This document shows positions 14,135 through 22,761 of a stretch of DNA of 27,149 bases, in pieces. This DNA comes from JARLFX01 sp036404255 (GTDB lineage Bacteria > Acidobacteriota > Terriglobia > Terriglobales > Acidobacteriaceae). The notes under the pieces are model-generated. The model searched no databases. It saw nothing but the letters and a program-made list of their open reading frames with translations, and had not been told where the DNA came from. Position 1 is the stretch's first letter. Each line of letters begins with the position of its first letter. Both the position numbers and the translations under genes were made by a program. The DNA is taken from assembly GCA_036404255.1 (NCBI GenBank), contig DASWOP010000281.1, positions 1 to 27,149 of the forward strand, read 5' to 3'.

Positions 14135-14650
14135 ATGGATTTGCAGAGTACAAACGACGAGCAGAAGAGCGGATTGGGTGCGGCGGCGTGGATTGCGGCT
14201 GCGGTGGTGGTGCTGGTGATCGTCGGCGGGATTGTGCTGATGGCGCATCATCGCAGGGCTGCGGTGCCGGTAGTTCCCCCGAATACGATGCTGCCGCTGG
14301 ATGGATATGCGGCGAATCTCTCCATTACGGGCATTGAGATGTCCGACACGGATACGTTCGGTGGCGGGCGGCTGATCTATATCGATGGGCACATTACGAA
14401 TAATGGCGCGAAGACGGTGAAGGGCATTACGGTGCAGACGGTGTTTGCCAACGACCTGAAGTATCCGCCGCAGGTAGAGACCGGGCCGCTGATGCTGATT
14501 CGCACGCGCGATCCCTATGTGGATACGGAGATGATCAGCGCGGAGCCGCTCAAGCCAGGGGATTCGCGGGATTTCCGGCTGAGCTTTGAGCACGTGTATA
14601 CGGATTGGAACCAGACTTACCCGGAGGTAAGGGTGGTGGCGGTGCAGTAG
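14135..14650 (+). CDS. Membrane-anchored protein of unknown function
   Basis: The 171-residue protein has a short cytoplasmic N-terminus, one membrane segment (residues about 14-37, AAAWIAAAVVVLVIVGGIVL) and an extracytoplasmic strand-rich domain. That domain contains LSITGIEMSD, IYIDGHITNNGAKTVKGITV and a closing LSFEHVYTDWNQTYPEV. The 'xxGxITNNGxxTV' pattern is typical of FxLYD/DUF2393-like immunoglobulin-type beta domains, but I am not certain of the family. The start is supported by the anchor topology and a candidate -10 six bases upstream. It is convergent with the cupin gene. Confidence 0.8.
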   Translation: MDLQSTNDEQKSGLGAAAWIAAAVVVLVIVGGIVLMAHHRRAAVPVVPPNTMLPLDGYAANLSITGIEMSDTDTFGGGRLIYIDGHITNNGAKTVKGITVQTVFANDLKYPPQVETGPLMLIRTRDPYVDTEMISAEPLKPGDSRDFRLSFEHVYTDWNQTYPEVRVVAVQ

Positions 14651-14665
14651 AGGCGGGGGACGCGC

Positions 14666-15019
14666 TTATATACGTTCTTTTTTCGTAGCCGTGGTCACGT
14701 CTCCAGTATTCGGTGTGCCCTGCGGTTCGATGAGCAATAGGTGAACTTCGCCAGAGCGTGCAATGGGACGATGTTCCACTCCGCACGGGACGACGAAGAG
14801 TTCGCCTGGTTCGAGACTTATAACCTGATCTCTCAGTTCAATATCCAGGCTGCCTTTCAGGACGTAAAAAAAATCATCGGTATTGTCATGTTTATGCCAT
14901 ACAAATTCGTTTTCAACCTTTACGACCATAATGTCGTAGTTATTGAGCTGGGCAATGATTTTGGGTGACCAATGTTCGGTGAAACTTGCAAGCTTATCTT
15001 CCAGGTTGATCTTGTTCAT
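14666..15019 (-). CDS. Small cupin-domain protein
   Basis: The 117-residue single-domain cupin has the metal motif WHKHDNTDDFFYVLKG (H42, H44 and an aspartate, D48 or D49, in place of the usual Glu) and the second motif GELFVVPCGVEHRP (H83). Close relatives are annotated as mannose-6-phosphate isomerase-like cupins, but the substrate is unknown. The ATG at 15019 is chosen because AAGGA lies 8 bases upstream; the open frame extends to 15085 without another good start. It is AT-richer than its neighbours. A long hairpin upstream separates it from the M61 gene on the same strand. Confidence 0.88.
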   Translation of the reverse strand: MNKINLEDKLASFTEHWSPKIIAQLNNYDIMVVKVENEFVWHKHDNTDDFFYVLKGSLDIELRDQVISLEPGELFVVPCGVEHRPIARSGEVHLLLIEPQGTPNTGDVTTATKKERI

Positions 15020-15051
15020 GAATGTTTTCCTTGTTAATCCCTGTGAACGAG

Positions 15052-15087
15052 AAATGGAACCGGCTCCCATCGGAACCGGCTCCATTT
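15052..15087 (-). terminator. Long hairpin after the M61 peptidase gene
   Basis: Two 16-base arms (15052-15067 and 15072-15087) are inverted repeats with G-T pairs and a 4-base loop: AAATGGAACCGGCTCC and GGAACCGGCTCCATTT. It lies 18 bases past the M61 stop and just upstream of the cupin start region. T-runs are short, so termination is likely but not certain. Confidence 0.65.
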
Positions 15088-15105
15088 GAGTTATGAGGCG
15101 TCAAG

Positions 15106-17064
15106 TTATTGGACAGGCGCGAGGATCTTATCGAGGAGATCCGGGGTGCCGTCTACGCGCTGGAGGGTGGGGTAGCGAAGGCCGTCGTGATAGTCGATCG
15201 CGATGGTCTTCACATTCTCGTCACGCTTCAGGGTCAGGCGGATGGGGTCTTTCGACTTTTCCGCAGCTAGGATGGCCTCTTTCAGGGCATCGACGCTGAA
15301 GACCTTATCGTTGACGGCGAGCAGGCTCATGCCGGGAACGATGTCAGCTTTGTAGGCGATGGAGTTCCACCAGACGTCGCCGACGGTGCCATCTTTCATG
15401 AGGGAGAAGCCAAGTGAAGTGCTAAACCCGACGGCAGGCGCGGACTTTTCATACAGCGCGCGCCATGCGGGGGCGGTATCTCCGTAGACGAGCTTGTAGC
15501 CGCCGCGGGTGATGCCGTCTGTGGGGACCTTGGGGGCGAGGTCGTAGATGCGGGTGCGGAGGAAGCTGGTCCAGTCATAGGGCTGGACGGCGTTCAGATC
15601 GTGCACCACGTCTTCAAGGGTATAGGTTTCGGTGACGAAGCTGGGGCTGTTCCGGCCGAGGAAGAGCTTGGCGAAGTCATCGAGCGATTTGGCGCCGTTG
15701 CTGAGTTCGCGGATCTTGGTATCGGCATCGAGCCAGATGAGCATGCCTTCGGTGTAGTAGTCCTCTGGCCGCTGCCAGCTGACCCAGCTTACGGCTGAAC
15801 GTTGCGAGACGATGGGTTGGTTGGTGGTGTCTTCCAGCGGACGCCAGAGGCGGCCGTGCGCTGCTTCAAAGCCGGCGGCGGTCGAGGCGAGAATGTCGCG
15901 GGTGTCTGATGCAGAGCGGAGGCCAGCGCGTGCGGTGAGGATGTTGCCCCAATACTGCGTCATGCCTTCGTAGACCCAGAGCAGGGAGTCCCGCATGGGG
16001 ACGACGTTGAAGTCTGGCGTCCAGAGGTCGGCGGGACGGCGGAATTTGCCGCACCAGGAGTGAGTGTATTCATGTGCTGCGAGGTCGCGGTAGATGACGG
16101 AGCCAGCCCAGTCCTTGAAGTAGTTGGCTTTGGAGCCGTCTTCGCTGGATTGATGATGCTCGAGGCCGACGCCACCGACTTTGTCGCTGATGAGGTAGAG
16201 CATGTCGTAGTGGTCGTAGTGATGGCCAGCGTAGAGTTTTTGCGCCTGCGCGACGAGGTTCTTGTGCAGGGTGATCTGCTCGGGCGTGAGGGTGATGCTG
16301 GCGTCGTCGTCGCCGAAGAGATTGAGGTGGACGGGATTGTCTGGGCCGGTGGAGAGATCAATACGCTTGAAGTGGGTGCCAGCGTAGAGCGGCGAATCGA
16401 TGAAGGTGTTCAGCGTGACGGGCTTGAAGTGCACGGTGGCGCCGTTACGCTTGTCAAGCTCGAGCGCGGTGGCGAACAGCCAGTCCGCGGAGGGAAGCTT
16501 GAGGGTGGGCTTGATGGTGATGTCGCGCGAGAAGTGCCCGCTGGGATAGAGCACAACGGTGTTCCACTCGAGGTCGATGATGTTGTCGTCAGCGCTAATG
16601 CGGCCCTCTCCAGAGCGCAGGGGCTGCAGGTATTGGAAGGAGACGTGAATCTCCTTTACGCCTGCGGGGACGTTGACGTGGAAGGCGAAGACGTCCGCAG
16701 GATTGCGCTCCCAGGAGATGGGCTCGTGTTTCTTGCCGGCGGTGATGACCAAGCCGCCGATCTTGGAGATGGGGCCGCTGGGCGAGTGGTTGCCGGGGAG
16801 CCACTTGGGGTAGAAGAGCGTAAGCGGGCCGGGGGCGACGGGCACGGTCTCATCGACCTGGATGATGCGGCGCGTGGTGTCTGTGACATCGACGGTGAGT
16901 TCGATGGTGCCGGGCGCGTAGGGCGTGTCCTGCAGCGTGGCTTCCGGGACTGGGGGGGGAAGCGGCATGGGCTGCTTGATCTGGGCGTGGGCCACGAGCG
17001 GGAAGATGGTGGCGGCGAGGGCAAGCGAACGTACGATGTGCGCGGAACGGATGTGCAAGAGCAT
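15106..17064 (-). CDS. M61-family metallopeptidase with PDZ domain
   Basis: The 652-residue protein has a signal peptide (cleavage near VAHAQ), an N-terminal beta domain, a gluzincin catalytic domain with HEYTH (H331, E332, H335) and a downstream VYEGMTQYWG that should supply the third zinc ligand, then a C-terminal PDZ domain (about residues 545-640; DIVPGMSLLAVNDKVF). This is the layout of M61 glycyl-aminopeptidase-type enzymes of the periplasm. AAGGAGA lies immediately before the ATG; the closeness makes TTG at codon 3 a possible alternative start. It follows kdsA by 39 bases on the same strand and may be co-transcribed with it, although the functions seem unrelated. Confidence 0.92.
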   Translation of the reverse strand: MLLHIRSAHIVRSLALAATIFPLVAHAQIKQPMPLPPPVPEATLQDTPYAPGTIELTVDVTDTTRRIIQVDETVPVAPGPLTLFYPKWLPGNHSPSGPISKIGGLVITAGKKHEPISWERNPADVFAFHVNVPAGVKEIHVSFQYLQPLRSGEGRISADDNIIDLEWNTVVLYPSGHFSRDITIKPTLKLPSADWLFATALELDKRNGATVHFKPVTLNTFIDSPLYAGTHFKRIDLSTGPDNPVHLNLFGDDDASITLTPEQITLHKNLVAQAQKLYAGHHYDHYDMLYLISDKVGGVGLEHHQSSEDGSKANYFKDWAGSVIYRDLAAHEYTHSWCGKFRRPADLWTPDFNVVPMRDSLLWVYEGMTQYWGNILTARAGLRSASDTRDILASTAAGFEAAHGRLWRPLEDTTNQPIVSQRSAVSWVSWQRPEDYYTEGMLIWLDADTKIRELSNGAKSLDDFAKLFLGRNSPSFVTETYTLEDVVHDLNAVQPYDWTSFLRTRIYDLAPKVPTDGITRGGYKLVYGDTAPAWRALYEKSAPAVGFSTSLGFSLMKDGTVGDVWWNSIAYKADIVPGMSLLAVNDKVFSVDALKEAILAAEKSKDPIRLTLKRDENVKTIAIDYHDGLRYPTLQRVDGTPDLLDKILAPVQ

Positions 17065-17103
17065 TCTCCTTATGGAAGAGAGCGGGTTTGCTGTAACGAA
17101 GGG

Positions 17104-17931
17104 TTATTTGGGATTGACGGCGGCGTGGACTGCGAGCAGTTCAGCCAGAACGTCTCTTAGTTTATCAAGATGCAGGGCGTTGGCGCCGTCGGATTTGGCC
17201 TGGGAGGGGTTGTCGTGGACTTCGAGGAAGATTCCGTCTATCCCGGCGGCGACGGCGGCGCGTGCCAGGACGGGGATGAACTCGGGTTGGCCGCCGGATA
17301 CCCCGTTAGCGGCGGAGGGCGTCTGCACGGAGTGGGTGGCGTCAAAGACGACGGTGGCGAAGGCGCGCATGATCGGCAGGGAGCGCATATCAACGACGAG
17401 GTTGTTGTAACCGAAGCTGGCGCCGCGTTCGGTGAGGATGACGCGATCGTTACCGGAGTCGGTAATTTTTTTGACGGCGTACTTCATGTCTGCGGGAGCG
17501 ACGAACTGGCCCTTCTTCACATTGACTACGCCGCCGTTGTGGGCGGTGGCTTCGGCGGCGGCGATGAGCAGGTCGGTCTGGCGGCAGAGGAAGGCGGGGA
17601 TCTGCAGGACGTCGACGGACTCTGCGACGCGTCCACAGTCCTGCGGAGTGTGGACGTCGGTCAGGATGGGGAGGCCGTTGGACTGGCGGACAGCGGCGAG
17701 GATGCGGCAGCCCTCTTCCAGACCGGGACCGCGAAAGCTGGTGATGGAGGTGCGGTTCGCCTTGTCGTAGCTGGCTTTGAAGATGAAGGGGACTTTCAGG
17801 TCTGTAGTGATGCGTTGGAGCGCGTCTGCCATGGTGCGGACGTGCTTTTCGCTTTCAATGACGCAGGGGCCGGCGATGAGAAAGAGCTGGCCGGTGCCGA
17901 CGGGGACGTTCTGGATGCTGAAGGTGTTCAC
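17104..17931 (-). CDS. kdsA: 3-deoxy-D-manno-octulosonate 8-phosphate synthase (KdsA)
   Basis: KdsA condenses phosphoenolpyruvate with arabinose 5-phosphate to Kdo-8-phosphate, the precursor of the inner core of LPS. The protein (275 residues from GTG 17931) has IAGPCVIES, FKASYDKANRTS, LPILTDVH, RQTDLL, KKGQF and FDATHSVQ. Cys23 in IAGPC marks the metal-dependent class (as in Aquifex) rather than the E. coli type, which has Asn there. The GTG is preferred because TAGAGAGC precedes it and the family starts close to that point; the frame is open further to 17979. It is divergent from the aldo/keto reductase. Its presence indicates an LPS-bearing outer membrane. Confidence 0.95.
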   Translation of the reverse strand: MNTFSIQNVPVGTGQLFLIAGPCVIESEKHVRTMADALQRITTDLKVPFIFKASYDKANRTSITSFRGPGLEEGCRILAAVRQSNGLPILTDVHTPQDCGRVAESVDVLQIPAFLCRQTDLLIAAAEATAHNGGVVNVKKGQFVAPADMKYAVKKITDSGNDRVILTERGASFGYNNLVVDMRSLPIMRAFATVVFDATHSVQTPSAANGVSGGQPEFIPVLARAAVAAGIDGIFLEVHDNPSQAKSDGANALHLDKLRDVLAELLAVHAAVNPK

Positions 17932-17993
17932 GCTCTCTATTGCACCACAAGGGACAGTGTGTGGCGAGTACAGGTACAAGAGTGCATGGGGTT

Positions 17994-18002
17994 TGGTACT
18001 CT
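17994..18002 (+). promoter_or_regulatory. Extended -10 of the aldo/keto reductase gene (leaderless type)
   Basis: TGG-TACTCT ends exactly 6 bases before the ATG at 18009, and no Shine-Dalgarno sequence is present. Confidence 0.5.
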
Positions 18003-18008
18003 GGCGCC

Positions 18009-18977
18009 ATGCGCTATGTCTCTATGCCGGTGGGTGGACCTGAGGTTTCGGTTCTTGGTCTTGGATGTGCAGCAATGCTGGGCCGGACGGGCCGGAGAGA
18101 ATCGCTGGCGGCGCTGACAGCGGCGTGGGATGCGGGCATCACCTTCTACGACACGGCGCGCTCCTACGGATATGGCGAATCGGAGCGGCTGCTGGGCGAG
18201 TTTTTTGCAGGCGAGCGGCGGCAGAAGGCCGTGATCTGCACGAAGTTCGGCATTCTGCCTGCGGCGCGCAACTGGAAGCAGAGGGTGAAGCCACTGGCGC
18301 AGGCGGCGGTGAAGCTCTTTCCCGGGTTGCGGGCGGTGGCGCAGCGGCAGGCGGCAGGGCAGATTGTGGCGGGGGAATTCTCCGTGGAACTGCTGCACAG
18401 CAGCCTGGAGACGAGCCTGCGGGCGTTGCGGATGGAGTATGTGGATATGCTGCTGCTGCATGCGGCTCCCATGAGCGTGCTGGCACAGGATGATTTGATG
18501 GAAGCTCTGCAGCGGCTGGTGGAGGCGGGCAAGGTACGGATGGCGGGTATTTCCGGCGAGCACGATGTGATTGCGGCGAGCTTTGCGCAGCGGCCCCGAG
18601 CGCTGACGACAGCGCAGTTTGCGATGAACTCGCAGCAGATGAGTTTTGCCGATGCGACGGAGAAGGCTGCGAGGGAGGGTTGGTTCCTGGTGGCGAACCA
18701 TCCGTTTGGCGGGCCGGCGGGCGTGAGCGCATGCAAGCAGCGGATTGAGGCGATGCGGAACGATGCTTCGTTGCCGGTGGAGTTGCGCGAGAAGCTGGCG
18801 CCGGACGCGCAACTGATGCCGGAGGTGGTGCTGAATGTGATCCTGCGCGGTACTGGTGTGCAGGCAGTAATTCCCGCGATGATGCAGTTACGGCATCTAA
18901 CTGGGAATGTCCGCGCCGTGCAAGAGTGCCGGTTTGCGCCGGAAGAGCTTGCGCTGCTGCGGAATGCGCTGCGTTAG
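18009..18977 (+). CDS. Aldo/keto reductase family oxidoreductase
   Basis: The 322-residue TIM-barrel protein has the AKR catalytic tetrad D48, Y53 (GITFYDTARSYGYGESE), K79 (CTKFG) and H151 (DMLLLHAAP), so NAD(P)H-dependent carbonyl reduction or the reverse reaction is expected. The substrate is unknown. The C-terminal cofactor-binding region is somewhat divergent but ends normally (RNVRAVQ-like segment, then LALLRNAL). The start is supported by homology and an extended -10 six bases upstream. A GMC oxidoreductase follows on the same strand 91 bases later; the pair may work on related sugars or alcohols, but this is inference. Confidence 0.88.
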   Translation: MRYVSMPVGGPEVSVLGLGCAAMLGRTGRRESLAALTAAWDAGITFYDTARSYGYGESERLLGEFFAGERRQKAVICTKFGILPAARNWKQRVKPLAQAAVKLFPGLRAVAQRQAAGQIVAGEFSVELLHSSLETSLRALRMEYVDMLLLHAAPMSVLAQDDLMEALQRLVEAGKVRMAGISGEHDVIAASFAQRPRALTTAQFAMNSQQMSFADATEKAAREGWFLVANHPFGGPAGVSACKQRIEAMRNDASLPVELREKLAPDAQLMPEVVLNVILRGTGVQAVIPAMMQLRHLTGNVRAVQECRFAPEELALLRNALR

Positions 18978-19068
18978 CCATGCAATTTGAAGTACGGCGG
19001 GTACAATCTGTGCAGTGTGCGGACCGAGCCGGCACTCACTCTCACTCACCTCGTTAGCAAGGTGCATC

Positions 19069-20694
19069 GTGATTCATACTCTGGATTCTGAAGATAAAGT
19101 CTGGCCGGTGTGCGTTGTAGGCACGGGGCCTGTGGGCATGGCGCTGGCGCTGGAACTGGAGCGCCTCGGGCATGAGGTGCTGGTGCTGGAGTCCGGCGGG
19201 ATGGAGATGGCGGCGGCGGGCAGCGCTGCTTCTCATGCGGAGATTGTGGACCCGGAGCGGCATGCGCCGATGGAGATTGCGGTGGTGCGGGCAGTGGGGG
19301 GGACGTCGTGGACTTGGGGGGGGCGGTGCGTGGCTTATGACGACATCGACTGGATGCCCAGGGAGTTTGTGGCGGACGCAAAGTGGCCGCTGACGCATGA
19401 CCAGATTCGGCCTTACTACAAGCAGGCGGCGGAGTATCTTCTGTGTGGAAGTGATATTTTTTCAGTTAGTTACGGGAAAAATCTCAAGGACGGGTTGACG
19501 CTGGATTGCGTGGAGCGGTGGGCGCGGGAGGCTAAGGTTATCCTGCTGCACCGGGCGCGGTTGCTGGGTTCTGAGCGGATTAAAGTGTGCCTGAATACCA
19601 CGGTAACCACGGTGAATTTTACGGGTGAAGGCACGGCACGCGTGGATAGTTTGACGGTGAGCACCAGGGCTGGTGTACGGACCGTGAGGGCTCGGCGGGT
19701 GGTGCTGGCGATGGGCGGCGTGGAGACTACCCGGCTGCTGCTGCACGTGCAGCAGAGTGCGCCGGGGCTGTTTGGCGGAGTGGATGGGCCGCTGGGCCGG
19801 TATTACATGGGGCATATCTCGGGAAAGATCGCGAGCATTCTCTTCGACGATCCGGCGACGATTGCCGATCTGGATTTCAAGCTGGATGGCACGGCGTTCT
19901 ATCGCAGGCGCTTTATGCTGACGGCGGAGGCGCAGATACAGCACAAGGTGCTGAATACGGCGTTCTGGCCGGACAATCCGCCGCTGTATGACCCGGCACA
20001 CAGGAGCGGGGTGCTATCGTCTGTGTTTCTGGCGCTGGCTTTTCCGCCGTCGGGACGGAAGTTGCTTTCGGAGGCGATCCGGCTGGCGCATACGGGGCCG
20101 AAGCCGTATAAGCTGGCGGCGCATCTGCGGAATGCGATTCTTGGCGCGCCGAAGGGCGCTGCGGACATCTACAAGATTCTGCGCGACCGCTTTATCCGGA
20201 AGCCGAAGAAGCCGGGATTCCTGGTTTCAAACTCCGGTGGCAAGTATGCGCTGCACTATCATGCGGAACAGATTCCGCAGCGCGAGAGCCGCATTACGCT
20301 GGGCACGGAGACGGACCAGTATGGCGTGCCGCGCGCGGTGATCGACCTGAGATTTGCGGAGCAGGATGTGCAGAGCGTGATCGATTCGCACAGGATTCTG
20401 GACGAGGCGCTGCAGGCGAATGGCATTGGGCGGCTGGAGTACTGGTATCCGGCGGGGGAGTTGCCGGAGCGCGTGTACGAGCAGGCTGCGGATGGTTTCC
20501 ACCAGGTGGGCACGACGCGCATGGGGGACGATCCGGCGGAGAGCGTGGTGGATTCGGACCTGAAGGTGCATAGGGTGGAGAATCTGTTTGTGGCGTCGTC
20601 GAGCGTGTTCCCGACGACGGGACAGGCGAATTCTACGCTGCTGGCGGTGGCGTTTGCGGTGAGACTGGCGGAGAAGCTGACGCAGGCTGGGTGA
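19069..20694 (+). CDS. GMC-family FAD-dependent oxidoreductase
   Basis: The 541-residue protein starts with a Rossmann FAD motif, GTGPVG (18-23), ending in LVLESG. It has a GGTSWTWGGRC segment that contacts the flavin and the C-terminal GMC domain with GFHQVGTTRMG (H478) and TTGQANSTLL (N521), the usual active-site His/Asn pair. GMC enzymes oxidise alcohols, including sugars; the substrate is not evident and no signal peptide is seen. The GTG at 19069 has AAGG 6 bases upstream; frames upstream to 19015 are open but lack similarity. A TACAAT (19002-19007) may be its -10. Repeat-rich DNA follows the gene. Confidence 0.9.
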   Translation: MIHTLDSEDKVWPVCVVGTGPVGMALALELERLGHEVLVLESGGMEMAAAGSAASHAEIVDPERHAPMEIAVVRAVGGTSWTWGGRCVAYDDIDWMPREFVADAKWPLTHDQIRPYYKQAAEYLLCGSDIFSVSYGKNLKDGLTLDCVERWAREAKVILLHRARLLGSERIKVCLNTTVTTVNFTGEGTARVDSLTVSTRAGVRTVRARRVVLAMGGVETTRLLLHVQQSAPGLFGGVDGPLGRYYMGHISGKIASILFDDPATIADLDFKLDGTAFYRRRFMLTAEAQIQHKVLNTAFWPDNPPLYDPAHRSGVLSSVFLALAFPPSGRKLLSEAIRLAHTGPKPYKLAAHLRNAILGAPKGAADIYKILRDRFIRKPKKPGFLVSNSGGKYALHYHAEQIPQRESRITLGTETDQYGVPRAVIDLRFAEQDVQSVIDSHRILDEALQANGIGRLEYWYPAGELPERVYEQAADGFHQVGTTRMGDDPAESVVDSDLKVHRVENLFVASSSVFPTTGQANSTLLAVAFAVRLAEKLTQAG

Positions 20695-20750
20695 GCGAGC
20701 TGCTGAATTCGTGCAGCGGAAGCCTGATGCAGTCTGGTGATGTTGGGTTC

Positions 20751-20788
20751 GTCGGGATTCTTCGCGCAAGAGCGCGCTCAGAATGACA
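20751..20788 (+). repeat. Family A interspersed repeat, variant with extra stem
   Basis: GGATTCTTCGCGCAAGAGCG followed by CGCTCAGAATGACA. The middle differs from the other copies and adds a GCGC-rich dyad. Confidence 0.65.
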
Positions 20789-20848
20789 CTCCTCTGAAGT
20801 TGATGACAGGTGAAGATGGGCGGGAGCGGGTCGAGCTTTGTTCGAATG

Positions 20849-20888
20849 TCCCACACATCGCATAAAGCCGCGATGTATGGGGCACCCA
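20849..20888 (+). repeat. Family C interspersed repeat, copy 2
   Basis: Nearly identical to 4643-4682: TCCCACACATCGCATAAAGC at the left, CGATGTATGGGGCACCCA at the right. Confidence 0.8.
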
Positions 20889-21083
20889 CTTTGGGTACTG
20901 ATCCTGTGAGGATGGTCGTGATGCGGGCATCAATCCAAGGTCTCCCGGTTTTGTGGTTTCCGAGGAAACCCGGAGTCGTGCGAGCACCTACATCCCAGAT
21001 CTCAGAATCGAGACCTGAGGCACCCGGCACCCGGCTTCGCTCAGATACAAGAATGACTCGAGGGAGAGATGTGCGGCGGTGGA

Positions 21084-21121
21084 AACCCGGGTCTCAGAAG
21101 CGAGACCCGGGGCACCCGGCA
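21084..21121 (+). repeat. Family B interspersed repeat, intact copy
   Basis: Stem CCCGGGTCTC (21086-21095) and GAGACCCGGG (21102-21111), tail GGCACCCGGCACCCGG. The sequence after the tail (AGTAGTGGCGGTGCGAGC) resembles that after family C copy 1 (AGTGGTGGCGACGCGAGC). Confidence 0.8.
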
Positions 21122-21153
21122 CCCGGAGTAGTGGCGGTGCGAGCGATGCGGTA

Positions 21154-21191
21154 GAGAAGCAGATTCCGCGCGCTACGCTTCGGAATGACAA
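21154..21191 (+). repeat. Family A interspersed repeat, divergent copy
   Basis: AGAAGCAGATTCCGCGCGCT followed by ACGCTTCGGAATGACA; ends conserved, centre changed. Confidence 0.6.
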
Positions 21192-21232
21192 ACAAAGGCA
21201 AAAGCGAGAAGCAGATTCTTCGCTGCGCTCAG

Positions 21233-22761
21233 AGGTTGTGACTATTTGCCTTCGAGGGATTTTTGTTGGGGCTGGCGCGGAGGTTTTAGGATTTGTCTGT
21301 GGTTTTGGGAGATGGAGTAGCAGTTGGTGGGGCAACGGAAGACGTTGTGGGGAAGCAGAAGAGGGAGTTTGAAGGGTATTTCTACTATCCGAGTAGGTGA
21401 TGGCCGTAGTGGAAGATGTTGTAAGCAAGAGCGCACCACAGGGCAACACAGCGCATCTTGGAGGTTCCCCGTACCGTCATTTGCGTCAACCCTCTATGAC
21501 TGCGTAAATCGGCGTTGATGGTTTCGCTGGTGGAGGCCCGTTCTTTATAGATATCCTTGCCTTCTTCGCTTGCCATCCGTTTCTTCCAACGGAGTATCGC
21601 TTGACTGTCACCCTTTTTGGGCTCCAACTCACGTCCACGGTTTTTCGGTGATCTGGCTGTTTTAGGCGGAACGAACAGCTCCACATCGCCCGCCTTCTCG
21701 ATGTCTTCCTTACGCAAGTAGCCGCCATCGATCAGATGCTGTTCGACCTTCCCACCTGTACGCTTCTCTACCTGTTGGCGCATCGGCTCACTCAGACCGA
21801 CACGGTCGCTTCCTTCACAAGTTATTTCGACGCCCATGATCGCGCGGCTCTCCGTATCGGCGGCCAGTTGTACGTTTACCGCGGGGTTGAAGCCTCCGTT
21901 GGGCATCTTCATCCGCCGGGCTTCCGGATCGGTCGTGCTCACCCGTGGTTCCCGTTTGCGTACCTTCTCTCCTTGCTTCCCGTTGCCCGCCCGTCGCTCC
22001 GATTCAGCCTGCTTCTGCTGCAGCTCAGGCAACTGCGATATGGCCTGTTCCATACGCTTCAGCTTCTCTTCCGCGGCTCTCTTCCGTGCTCCCTTCTGCC
22101 GCGCGCTTAGCTCCGCTGCCACTCCGTCATTCACCTGCTGGCGCAACTGTTCCACATGTTCCTGGCTCTGGCGCAACAAGTCCTTGAGACGATCTTCCCG
22201 CCGGAAGCTGCTGGCTCCCGCGCTCACTCGCACACGTACTCCATCCTGGCTGATGAGGCTCACCTTAACCACGTCTTTATCCACCAGGGACGCGATCACC
22301 TGTGTAAATAGAGCGTCCAACGCTTCCCCATGATCCGTCCGGAAGTCCGACAGAAGACGATGATTTACCGTCACTCCGCCGCATAGCCACAGGAACGGAG
22401 CACTCTCTTCGCAGCGCCGCGCCAACTCCCGTGCCGATCCGATCCCTCGGGTGCAGCTGTACAACCATAGCCCCACCAAAAGCTGTGGATCAGTGCTGTC
22501 TCGGCCACATACACCCGCAGTCGCCTTGATCGGCTCGTAAAACTTCGACAGATCCAGCTTCTCCACCACCGCCGCGATCACCCGTACTGGATGGTCCCCA
22601 CCCACCAGATCGTCCGCACACTGTGCCACCCAACCCAGTTGCCCTCGCTCAGGCCGACGAAGACGCTTCCCCACTACACTCGCTTCCTTCATACCTCTCG
22701 TTATAAAGCTTTACTTCCAGCTCTTGCATTAACCCACCGTTACTCCAAAAAGTCACAGACT
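21233..22761 (-). mobile_element. Intact IS1182-family insertion sequence
   Basis: The element is 1529 bp. The terminal inverted repeats are AGGTTGTGACTATTTG (left, from 21233) and AGTCTGTGACTTTTTG (right, read inward from 22761). Both sides are flanked by CTCAG (21228-21232 and 22762-22766). Because the bases at the joint are shared, a 3-5 bp target duplication is compatible. Joining the flanks restores a normal family A repeat, which fixes the ends and shows the insertion happened into that repeat. It contains one transposase gene on the minus strand. Confidence 0.88.
21385..22692 (-). CDS. IS1182-family transposase
   Basis: The 435-residue protein has the N-terminal DUF772-type region (DPQLLVGLWLYSCTRGIGS...ARRCEESAPFLWLCGG...VNHRLLSDFR) and a DDE core. 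The likely catalytic positions are D in LISQDGVRV, D in LIDGGYLRKED, and E in the YKERASTSETINADLR segment that closes the IS1182/IS5-like core. A charged Gln/Glu/Lys coiled-coil insert lies between the first two. No frameshift or premature stop is seen, so the element may still be active. The start ATG lies 69 bases inside the right inverted repeat and follows GAGAGGT. It is on the same strand as the downstream-read reductase gene next to it. Confidence 0.93.
   Translation of the reverse strand: MKEASVVGKRLRRPERGQLGWVAQCADDLVGGDHPVRVIAAVVEKLDLSKFYEPIKATAGVCGRDSTDPQLLVGLWLYSCTRGIGSARELARRCEESAPFLWLCGGVTVNHRLLSDFRTDHGEALDALFTQVIASLVDKDVVKVSLISQDGVRVRVSAGASSFRREDRLKDLLRQSQEHVEQLRQQVNDGVAAELSARQKGARKRAAEEKLKRMEQAISQLPELQQKQAESERRAGNGKQGEKVRKREPRVSTTDPEARRMKMPNGGFNPAVNVQLAADTESRAIMGVEITCEGSDRVGLSEPMRQQVEKRTGGKVEQHLIDGGYLRKEDIEKAGDVELFVPPKTARSPKNRGRELEPKKGDSQAILRWKKRMASEEGKDIYKERASTSETINADLRSHRGLTQMTVRGTSKMRCVALWCALAYNIFHYGHHLLG

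Larger units (their letters stand above)
20695..21232. other. Repeat-filled intergenic region
   Basis: No gene is seen between the GMC gene and the IS. In order it holds a family A copy (20751-20788), a family C copy (20849-20888), a degenerate family B relic (about 20994-21025), a family A relic (21036-21056), an intact family B copy (21084-21121), a divergent family A copy (21154-21191) and the left half of another family A copy cut by the IS (21207-21232). CACCCGGCACCCGG is duplicated at both B-type units. Confidence 0.75.

Noticed and set aside
16060..17160. 366-codon plus-strand frame opposite the M61 peptidase
   Set aside because: Gly/Val/Asp-rich antisense translation without any motif; the minus-strand frame has the complete M61 layout.
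17170..18117. 315-codon plus-strand frame opposite kdsA
   Set aside because: Antisense of a certain kdsA and running into the start of the aldo/keto reductase in another frame.
20751..21232. CRISPR array
   Set aside because: The repeats are of several kinds, unevenly spaced and partly decayed; there are no regular spacers and no cas genes.
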